Shown here: positions 53,801 to 64,000 of the stretch, in pieces
Position numbering within the stretch: the first letter of the stretch is position 1
How the letters are laid out: every line of letters begins with the position of its first letter
Assembly: GCA_963965975.1 (NCBI GenBank)
Contig: OZ014425.1
Span: 4,291,501 to 4,355,500, forward strand
From: Xestospongia bergquistia
Lineage: Eukaryota; Porifera; Demospongiae; Haplosclerida; Petrosiidae
Length of the DNA: 64,000 bases
Direction of reading: 5' to 3'
Made by a program: the position numbers and the translations under genes
The notes under the pieces: model-generated
Told to the model about the DNA's origin: nothing
Seen by the model: the letters and a program-made list of their open reading frames with translations, nothing else
The model's database searches: none

Positions 53801-56800
53801 TGTCTTTCCTTGTTCCAGTGGATGTGTTGGTCCTATATTGAATATCGGTGTAGTATCCAGACCCAATGGGAACCAGATCGGGTCTGAAGATAAGTCAAAA
53901 ACCCCTGTTCCGGGATTTTGACCTTTCTCTCCTACACTCCATTCAATCCATTGGAAACTAGGTGCATCAAACTCAACAAGAGCTGTCAATTTGTCAGTCA
54001 GTGCAGTAAATAGGGGAATTGTAGCATTATTGGGTGTAGCCAGCTGTGAAATAAAGTTGGAAATGGATACTTTCATATTTTCAGGCAAAGAAGTAGACTC
54101 CAGCTCATGACATATTGAGCCATTGACTGTAACATCACAAAGATGTCCTTGTTTGTTGCAAGTACAATGACCTCTGCAGCTGTATATAGGACAATGTTGT
54201 GATCTCAATAGCTTCAAATAACCTGTCTCAGTTGAATTGATATTGAAAAGCACTACCTCAAAGCTGCCCTGAGCAATGATGCTCTGAAGCCCAACACCAT
54301 TAGTTGCCCATAGCCATATTGAAATCACTTCAGATATACTGAGGTATCGAGAAAGTTGTACTGTGGCGACTGAAACAAGAGGGTTTGAAGAATGTTCTTG
54401 GATTATGAGTGGAGATACTGGGTTGTATAAATCTCGGCCACCGTAATAGGACCCTACAGTAGCCCAATATTCTGAGACACCAGAATGAGGGTCTGAGAAT
54501 CCAGTGAAAGTAAGATTAAGTTCAGATGCAGATAATTTGTTATTGTGATACCACACCATGCCATCAGCTATTGACCAAGGTAAACTAGCTGTTGAGTCAG
54601 TAGGCAAAGCAAAGTATCCACTAATAGGTGGACTAGAATCGATCAAGATGTAATCGGTTTTGTTTCTATTGCAGAGACCTATCTGATTACAGGCTATCAC
54701 TACAGCTGCTAATCTAATCCCATCATGAAGGTTTAAATTAGTAAGGGTAGTATGTAATATGTTATAGTCATAAGATGGTGAAACAGGTTGGTATGATGAA
54801 TAGTCTGAAAAAAGAGTCCAAAAATATTGATCAACAGTGGTATAGGTATCAGTGAAATTCCAAGTTAAACGTAAGACAGAGTTGGTATATTGAGTGTTAC
54901 TTATTAATGAACTTGACCATGAAGTATTAATGCTAGCTTTACCTAGCAACTGAGGTGAGGTCTCTGATATGAAAACACCTTTTGACGAGACAAAATGAGA
55001 GAGTCCAGCACGATTATAGGCCTCCAATGTTACATAGATTATTCTGTTGACTGGTAGAAGATCAAGAGAACTAAATGGTGAGTGTGCTACAAAGGAGGTC
55101 ATTGTTGATGGTAGAGTTGTTGGAATAATGTATGACTGATCCCCAGGAGATGTACCTGCATAGTAGATGAAGTGAGATAGACCTGATTCAGAGTCATGGA
55201 AACCAGTCCAGTAGCAGGTTAGTGTATGCCTGAAATAGAAAGGAGAAAACATAAAAGAATGCATGGTGTATTAGTTACTTCATCCATTCCCTTAATATAC
55301 CTGGATGCTTGAAATTGCATTGAAACTCCTGGTGATAAACCATGATGTAATAGTGATGTAATAGGACCAGTGACATCAATGGTAATACCATTAGAGTGTG
55401 CTATAATACACCCAGAATAGTAGCTACATCCTTTAACACTGATATAATATGTATGACTATGTTTATATAGGTATCTTCGAACAGCCTCTGCAGAAGGAGA
55501 GAGAAAGAGAAATCTTTACTATTTTACTTATAATTATAATCACTGTAAAAATATTAAAACAGATTGTTCCTTGTGTAAAACACAGCAATAGAATCAAAAT
55601 TAACAGTTAAATGACAACTTAGACTCCAGGTACATGTACATATACTAACCTCTGAATAATCCTATACTGATAAAAGGCATCACATCAATACAACCTGCAC
55701 AAGACCCTATGGCCCAGTAATATTCAGTGACATGAGTATGAGGATCTGAGAAAGAGTTCCAATGAGCTTGTAAATGGGTGTGGTTTGTTGTATAATCCAG
55801 GTCCCAGTATCCTTGTACAGGTTTGGGTCCATCGAAGACTCGAGAGGAGCATGGAGGTGTGGTGTCATAGATAACCCGATAAGAAGAATGGACAGACAGC
55901 AAACCAGCATTATTTAATGCCTATAGAAATATAAATGGATTAATAGATTGATGGATGGATGACTGGATGGACAGATGATTAGATTGATGGATGAATGGAT
56001 AGATGGATGGATAGACTATTACATACCAGTAGAGAGAAAATCACTGGTTGTCCATCAGGAAATGACATATTCACAATTATAGAAGAAGCTATCCTGTTGA
56101 TTTTTTGCCAAGGAGAAAGATCACTAAGACCAGCTGAAGATCCTAGTGCCCAATATAGTCCTGATATACCACTGTCCTCGTCCATAACAAGATCCCATTT
56201 TGGAGTGAGCTGAGTTGGAGATGTGACTGCAATAGTAGTGGGTGTGTCTATCCATACACGACCAAATGTGGGTGGAGTTAAATCAATGGTAAGACCATGT
56301 GATGTAACGAGGGTTTGTTGCCCAGTATGATCAGTTGCTACATGTAAAATTAATAATGGTATATAAAATGAATTTACTGATCAAAGGAATAAGTTATATC
56401 AACTAGTTCATATTTATTACATAGTGTAAATTACCTCTCACTGTAGCATAATAGGTCAAACCATGTTGCAATGTGAGCCCAGTAACTATAACTTCCTTAA
56501 CCACACCCACATTTGTAAACCTCACAACATCTGGACAACCTTGTGAAGTACCTATTATAAAAACAACAAAAAACAGTTAATAAATTAATTTTAAAATTAG
56601 TGAAATATTATCATACCTATTGAATATTCATAGTATGCCACTCCATATTTATAAGGCCCATTCCCAAACTGTTCTATGTCTTGAAACCAGTCCCACACAA
56701 TGTGCAACTCAGACGTTGAAGCTTGAGATCCAGAACTATTAACACAGCTATGAGAATTATCCAGATTCAAACTCATACCACCATTGTTATCCTCAATCCC

Positions 56801-59800
56801 AGATGATTCTCTTTCACCACTAAATAGTTCAGGTATATCTCCAATCTGCAATGAGGGTACAATCTGAACACACCCTGCTTGAGGTGGTGACAAATCTACC
56901 ACAATACCATCACTACAGACGGTGAGAACTTGAGGAGCAGAAAGACTTGGACTATACAAGTTTTCATGTAATGCTTGAACACAAAAATAATAAATTTCTC
57001 CATCCACTAGCTCCAGACTTGTAGCAGTGATGCCGTTAACAATAGTCGAGCCACAAGATATAGGATAAGGTTCCTGACAGGGCACAAACAAAGCACTAGT
57101 AGAAATGGAATAGTTGTATTGTGTATATCGAAGATTAGGCCAAACAGCTGACAGACTGCTATTGGATTTTGTATAATCCAAGTCTATATAATTGAAGTAA
57201 TGAAATTCTATATTCTTCCAGTCATTGACTGTACTGGGTACTAAGGAAGTGTCAACATCATACACTTGAATAGGTAAAAATTCAGCATGTGATATGACCA
57301 GCTCTGTGGTAATTCTTCCCTCAATTCCTGCCCTATTAACTCCTCTTACAGTAACGAAATGTGTTGAATGAAATGACAGGGGCACACTCAAAACTGTACT
57401 AACATTTGAAATGTCAGGAGTTAGTCTTGTCCAATTGGTTATCAGTTGATTTCCATTTTTACCAGACCCTATACTCCATTCATAATAGTGCATTTCTGGG
57501 TCTGAAAAAGGTGTCCATGAGATTTTGAGTTGGCCTTGGTTGCTGTGGCCTAAAGGATCAATCACATCTGTAGGTGTGTAGAAGGCTGAGAGAGACGAAG
57601 GAGTCGGGGAAGAAGCTAAACGAAAACCATTTGAATAAACTGCTTGGAGACATTTCAATTGAAAACAGGCTTTTACAGCAGATACATATAGAAGACCTGA
57701 CTGAAGACGAACTGAACGTGCTGTATAATTTATTGCACCATTATTAGTATATTGTAACACTATTGTAAGATTGTTGATGTCTTCATTCCGTGCTCGATAC
57801 AATGCCCACTCATAGTGTGAAATATGGCGGGAAATACTACTAGGATAATACCAGTGTGCAGCTGCTAGACTATTAGAGAGTTGATAGTCTTCATCAAAGT
57901 TATCTGACCACCCGTCCCATATAAATGCATCCTCATTGTCTGAAATAATGGAGTGAAGAGCTAAAAAGCCATCAGAAGATACAGTCACTGTGTTAAGCAT
58001 GTTAGCAGCTCGTACTGTACTATAGTAATATGTTCCAGATATCAACATGAGATCAGTGAATGTATGAGTATTGACTCCAGTATTTACAGCTGTAAAATTT
58101 ATTATATTAGATGAACCAGGTTGAGTGCCAAGTGCAACTGAAAAAGTCACATTAAAATGTTCATCAGTTAATCCTCTCCAACCAACAGATACAGCTGTGT
58201 AATTAAATATAATATCTTGATCTTTGGCTTGAATAAAGTAAGTAGAGCCAGGACTATCTTCATATTCAAACACACTCAGACAATTGGTCAGTCGAAAAGG
58301 CATGGTGTAAGGATTTATTGGTACAATGGTTGCTAGGTTACCAGTGTTGATGACTTTTACAGTAACATGGTAATTATTGCCAGGAAGGAAACCAATTGTT
58401 TCAGTATCAATGACAATGCAATGGTGAGCAGAACAAAGGGGAGAGGGAACAGTGGGGATTGGAGTAAAAGGTAATACATCCTCTCCATATTGTGTTCGAC
58501 CTATATATAAATAGAGAACAGGGTTAAAAAACAGCTATTTACATGCTAGCTACTACTAGGGCAATGTTGATAGTGTATCTAATATCATGTTAGTTTAGTA
58601 ACTATTCCTTTTTTCTTTTGACAATCTGATGGGTGGAAGAGGATCTAGAAGCAGGCAGTTATAAAACCTTAAGATCATGCAACACCAGAATTTAATTTTG
58701 AGAATTATGTATGATCATTTAAATGTATTAAATTAAAAATGTTTGTGATAAATCATTTCCTCTACCCATCAGATGTGAAAATAGAGGAGGAACTAACCTG
58801 GAGTATAATATCATGTTTCATTTAGAACATTATACACTCATTACATACTATATAACTTACCAATAGCATACTGATAATGATCTAATGGGAAGACATCCTC
58901 ATGATCAGTAAAGGCATGTTTATCCCATGATACAACCATAATCCCTCCATAAATATCAGTTGCTAGGCTACCATTGATCAAAGGAGAAGATGTATCAATA
59001 ACAATAGGTCCGATAATGGACAAAGACTCATGTAAAGCTAAGTCAATAGCCTTCACAACAACGTAAAACTTGTACCCAGCTATAAATAATGGACTGTGAA
59101 CTGAAAAGTGGGTGTGGCCTGCAGTACTTTGTAGTGGAATGACATCAGGGTCAGTGGTTGCATTGTATGCACTAGCTATACCAATCTGGTAGTCACGGAT
59201 ACCGTTGTTATCGGTAACAGTCCATGTGATATTAAAGACAGTGTCTATTGGTGTATATATAATTGATGTATATGGTAAAAACTGTGTACATAAATTTGAA
59301 TGGATGGTAGCAGGAGCAGATCTATAAATGACACATTAATAATGTACATACAGACAAATAGACAAAATATACTTACCCATTATATCGTATAGGAAACGCT
59401 ACCAATTCTTCCATAGTGATAGATGTGCTGACATTAAGACATAGCTCTGTAGTATCTTTAACATGTGATCTCTCTTGATTACTGTGCACTAACCATACCT
59501 CTCCTAAGACGTTGACAAGTCCTTCCCTAGCCACACCTCCAGGAATAACTATACCCTTGAATACTGGGGGTTCAGTATCGATAACAATGCCATCAGAACA
59601 GAGAGGCTGTGAAGGTTGGTATGCATTGTTGTAAGCTACAACAGTTGTATAATATTTTCCAGCAATAGGAGCTGACCAGTGAACACTGGTGTGATTGGTA
59701 TCAATTGCTGGACTGGTTCCCATGTTGGGGTACTGAAATGAGGATGCTGTGGCACATTCAGTATTGATGATATACTGATAGATTAGAATTCCAGTTTCTC

Positions 59801-62800
59801 GATCAAAGAACCCACTCCACCGAACATTATAATCAAAGTCTTGTGTGTAATCAATGTCCAAAATACCGCTTTCTCCATCTCCTTCAAAAACGGCACCAGA
59901 AAGGGAAGGAGTTAAGTCAACAGTAAACTGACGAGTGACAGACGAAGATAATCGTGCATGATTGTAAGCAGTGATGGTGATATAATAGTCTGTGTCATGT
60001 TTGGCTTCTGAACCAGAGAGAAAGTTAGCTGATGTAAGTGTAATGGAGTGAGGTATCTTGTGACAATGGTCCACAATATCACATGTACAATCTGGATCAA
60101 TAGCACACACATCCTGGAATAATAAGACACCCATTATTATACTATCCATTTCCATTATCCATTCATCCATCTGTCCATTTGCCCATTCATCTATCCATTC
60201 ATTTGTCTACATACCTGATCATAATCTGTAATGACTACTTGTCCACTTGCTATCTCTTGACTATCAGTTTCAATGATCCAGTCAATTTCATACAATCCAC
60301 TGTGTTTATCAAAAGCCTCAAACACAATATCCAAGTCCAGCAAATCCTCAGACCCATACAATGAGACTAATTCCAAGACCCCTTCCTTTTTAAGTCCCAG
60401 ACCCTGCACTACAGGTGGACTGGAGTCAATATGTACTAGAACCTTTTCATAAACAGGAGTATTAGCTTTGAAGTCTCGGGCCTCAAACCAAATACTTACG
60501 GAGTCCCCGTCATTAACAGTTGGAGTAACTTCAACATTAGATAATGCAAGATCAACTGTACTATAGGGAAACGAACCAGGCTGCATTTGACCATCTGCTG
60601 AATTTCCGCCTTGCTGGTCAATAATATATGTATATGACAGTTGAGTGATACCTAAAGCATTAGGTGTACCAGCTCGATCACTATCGTCAAATTGTGATGG
60701 GATTGGAGGGGTGTGGTTAGCAACTGGTGCCAACCAATTTGACGTCTTAAGATTAGTGTTATAAAAATGGCCTTCTCCGCCCACAGTAATTGGTGCAGTT
60801 GTAGAATTATGCCAGTATGCTCCTCCATCAACAAATCCAGAAGTTATTGCTAATGGAATGTCTGGATTTTCTAAGAGCTGACTGGTTACATCATAAATTA
60901 TAATTCTTCTGGCATATTGTTTGTTACCAGCATTATCGGTTGCACTAAGAACAATAGAATAAGGGCCCTCATCAGAGAGACTGAAATCCATTGAGTAACT
61001 TGTCTTTCCCTCATCATTTATCTCAGGTGCATACTCAAATGAAATGTCTTTGTCTAATAAGCGTGAGACTGAATTATAAATGAGTTTGTACACTTCAATT
61101 TTGTACTTCTTCAATCCTGAGGGTGTGTCAGACCAACCACCCCAAACAATAGATAGAGTATTGTGTAAAAGGGTCTCTTCAAGAATTTCTTGGTTAGCTA
61201 GACAGATTTCAGAAATTATTTCTGAACAATGAGTAGGAGGGTGTGTATCAATAACAAAGAGAGAGAATGGAGTGATTGGTGTTCCAGTATAATAATGTGT
61301 AATGGTTTCATTGACATCAAGATCGCTGATGTTTAAATAGCCTCCATTAGATATGTACACTGCTACCTTGAACCTAATTGATGGATTAATGTAAGGATGG
61401 ACAATTAATGTTGTCATCTTACCAATCACCATGAAGGAAAGTATGATTGCTCAAATCACTAGCATTAGCTGAGGTCTCACACATGACTAAATTTGACTTA
61501 GGATTATCAGGGGAAAGATCAACAGTTGTACACAAGTGTCGAGTAACAGTAGCAGGATCACTAGGATCTTTAAAAAGAATAACATGCTAAATCTTATGTT
61601 TAACAGTAATAGGCACTAGTGTTTCAATATAATGCAATAATATTTCAACCAATCAAATAATACAGAACTTACATGAGTCTTGCCTAAAGACACTAGCTTC
61701 AACCCAAGACTGACTAATGCCTACACCATAGCTTTCAACATATGCTGGCTTTACCGGAGCAGGTGAAGGACCCATAAACAAGGCCTCCCATTCTCCCAAG
61801 AGATTAGTAGGCATGAAATTAATGTAATGAGTAGTAGTAACATTAAGAGAACATGTGGTAGTGAGTGTAGAGAGAATGATAGTACAGGACTCAAGATCAG
61901 GTTCGGTATCAACTACATGAGAAGAATGGCAGTATCATGATCATGTACAGTAAGAAAAGTTATCTATCAAATAATGATTACAATATAATGCTGGTTTGTA
62001 CTTACTTTGAAGACAGTCAGAGCCTGAAAAACCTGCAGAACAATTGCAAGTGGAAGGACCAGCTGTACAAACACCAGGATAACAGAAAGCATCCAGCCAA
62101 GAACACAGTGCTATAGAAGTAATAATGCTCAGTACTAACTGTAAAATTTTCACATCATTTAGCTTACGTTCACAGGAAGTATTAAAATTCTCATAGCCTC
62201 TTTCTCCTAGTGCTACTCCATTGTCAGAGGCACATTTATAGCAGTAGTGATCAGTGGGATTAGTACAACGAATATCAGCACAATTCTCTATATTTGTACA
62301 TACTAAACAAAAAAACACAATTATAGGATATACAAGTACTACAGTTGGACTTACATGAGCATATTGGTTGATTTTCACTCCAAAATCCTGTATCTTGACA
62401 GATTCTCTCTCCATTTTCTGGCCCACTGGATTGATAGTATCCATCATTACAAGAAAATAGGACAGTGTCCTCATATAGGAAGCTATCTCCTACTCGCATT
62501 GCATTATCAGGTACACCAGGATCACCGCAAGTCACTGGATGAGAAGAGAAAGAGGTAATGTGATGCTGCTAACTATGTCCTTTTATTAGTTATAATATTT
62601 ATACAAACATGGTATGTTCCTTTTACAAAATGAGTTCAGACTGTGTTAAAAACCACAAGGTTCTTCACCTGTGCTTCCTTACATAACCAGTGGGTTCTGC
62701 CAAATTACTGGCACTGGATGTAAGAGAGCTCTGATATAAATGTACATCATCACTCACACACACACATACAACACCCTCTTACAATATAACCCTTTTATAT

Positions 62801-63836
62801 ACTCTGAAGACACTACTATCAACTTCTTGTGGGTTCAATGCTGTTAACAGTATTCATTACCTTGTAGCTCACACTGTCTAAATCTCCACCTTCGATCCCT
62901 GAAGAGAAACACAAAAAACTATAACTTTTGTGTACATATAGAATATGCTTTCTGCAATAAACTCTAATATATATATCTGTAATTACCTGTTAAAAGAAGA
63001 GAAAAAACTAAATATTCCAGCAAGTATACGATCATTAGATGCTGTCCAATTTAATGGGCCTTCTAGAATATTCTCCCAATTAGAACTCAGTGTGTGGCAA
63101 TTGACTAATGTAGAATTAGGTCTTGTGCAGCAATAAGGTGACCAATATCTGTCTTCATCTGAAGAAGAGTATACAGTAGAAAACCCTGCTATATAACCAT
63201 CATTAGGACAATTGAATGTGATATCATCCCTAATTACATGAACTGCACTCTACAGAAGAACAAAAACAAGGTTGGTCGGGGATGTACGTATTAATAATAT
63301 AATTATTGAAATAAAAATTCTGGCAGTCTGATTTGTTGTACCTGTAGAACACATGTTGAGCTGACGTTGGCTAAGTTCCCTCCACTTGCACACTGAAATT
63401 CCCATCTTCTATCATTGTTTGTGTCACTGGGAAAGAATACACAAACAGTATATAATATCATGAATTGGAGATACGTATTATTATATCATATTAACTGTTG
63501 TGGATAATATACAATCTGTCAACTGGATGCTTCTAAAGTGTAGCTATGCATGAACAATAACACTAATAGAATGTACATTATTGTAACTTGTGTTATTCTG
63601 ATCAAGTCAGTATTAAAATTATATATTACAGCAACACTTCTTAAAACGCCCCTCCATCAAACTTACTCAAACAAACTGGCTACTCCTGTCACAGCAAAGT
63701 CATCTGGACACTTGTAATCAAAAGAGCTCAAAAGTGTATTCACAATTCCACTCCACTGGTATTCTGCAGAGGTCAGCGAGACAAGCACCAAGGCAACGCA
63801 AACAAACAAACACTGGCAGCCACAACTTATCTGCAT
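50900..63836 (-). CDS. giant secreted matrix protein: dermatopontin, Sushi, EGF-like and FN3-like repeats
   Basis: Twenty exons: 63836..63667, 63426..63342, 63249..62987, 62898..62861, 62534..62355, 62302..62168, 62110..62006, 61912..61673, 61567..61423, 61373..60215, 60113..59377, 59321..58861, 58500..56617, 56551..56435, 56337..56027, 55920..55650, 55487..55301, 55229..52096, 51848..51312, 51201..50900; phases agree; 3486 aa. Signal peptide (1-28); dermatopontin domain (about 30-182, three DRxW motifs: NDRRWEF, EDRYWS, RDRRWRF); Sushi (186-245, CGDPGVPDNA); two EGF-like units (246-325); then FN3-like units, at least 15 linkers of the type [IV]D-x-[ST]PP, with D-x-ESG, IGT-x-PG and A-x-N-x-AGL signatures. 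An EGF-like insert lies at about 2507-2535 and a DUF642/CBM4_9-like domain (NPSFEDG...DNLSLKYC) at about 2896-3046. No transmembrane segment. Structural matrix or collagen-associated role inferred. Confidence 0.87.
52575..53045 (-). other. DUF642 / CBM4_9-like jelly-roll segment inside the matrix protein
   Basis: Within exon 55229..52096. Pattern: LIKNPSFEDGQD, a VRIES strand, MPADGSFSLEVP, ISQMIDNV, YYLSFDILI, ITVDNLSLKYC. This matches the outline of galactose-binding-like beta-sandwich domains (N-x-SFE start, DG-x-x-SL, D-x-L end). Family-level call from memory. Confidence 0.55.
62862..63836 (-). other. dermatopontin-coding exons
   Basis: Exons 1-4 of the matrix gene. The three D-R-x-W repeats and paired cysteines (KCPDDF, FQCASG, FNCPNDG, YCCTRP, QCELQG) follow human dermatopontin (SDRQWNY, DREWQFYCC, RDRQWKF). 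One repeat reads EDRYWSPYCC. Each repeat sits close to an intron. Confidence 0.85.
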
Positions 63837-64000
63837 AATTTGTATATGGATTCCAGGAAGTTTTCACAAGGTTGGAAAGAACATAGCAATAATACAGCAA
63901 CACTTTACTTGCAATACTATTAGAAATTAGTTAAAATTTATCACAGTTGATAGTTCAGCCTGCAATAGTGGAATCCGCCTCATTAAAACACCACCTTTCT

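Overview
The window looks like nuclear DNA of an early-branching animal, most likely a demosponge. This is an inference from four things: AT-rich sequence, dense genes with many 50-100 nt GT-AG introns, animal-only families (FoxP, SAMTOR, dermatopontin, RECK-type Kazal protein, Ig receptor), and lineage-specific domain mixtures. No rRNA, tRNA, CRISPR array, virus-like element or clear transposon was recognised. All gene models were built by hand from reading frames plus splice sites, and the reading phase was checked across every junction.

Layout: (1) 1-586 (-), N-terminus of a RAD54L2/ARIP4-type SNF2 remodeller, cut by the window edge. (2) 710-2453 (+), 563-aa secreted acidic/basic protein. 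(3) 2571-3758 (-), SAMTOR/BMT2. (4) 4521-6681 (+), glutaredoxin. (5) 7725-20703 (+), FoxP transcription factor, 13 coding exons. (6) 21680-26830 (-), 1528-aa polyampholyte, multi-Kazal, RECK-like surface protein, paralogous to gene 2 in its N-terminal half. (7) 27035-28959 (+), 207-aa protein ending in a CaaX-like box. (8) 29770-42829 (-), 739-aa SH2-SH2-WW-polyproline protein with a WASP-like CA tail. (9) 43045-50278 (+), 773-aa Ig-type receptor. (10) 50900-63836 (-), 3486-aa secreted matrix protein with dermatopontin, Sushi, EGF-like and many FN3-like units.

Genes alternate strand almost perfectly. This gives four head-to-head pairs (1/2, 3/4, 6/7, 8/9) and four tail-to-tail pairs (2/3, 5/6, 7/8, 9/10). 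Three head-to-head pairs start only 120-220 bp apart and probably share bidirectional promoters. The two paralogues (genes 2 and 6) both start next to NRF1-like TGCGCATGC palindromes.

Biological themes: cell surface and matrix (2, 6, 9, 10), actin and phosphotyrosine signalling (8), transcription and chromatin (1, 5), nutrient/redox control (3, 4). The two most novel items are a roughly 100-residue domain present three times in genes 2 and 6, and an apparent phosphotyrosine-reading Arp2/3 activator (gene 8). The introns of gene 8 also carry tandem arrays that re-copy its own 5' splice sites. Several acceptors in the window use (CT)n microsatellites as the polypyrimidine tract.
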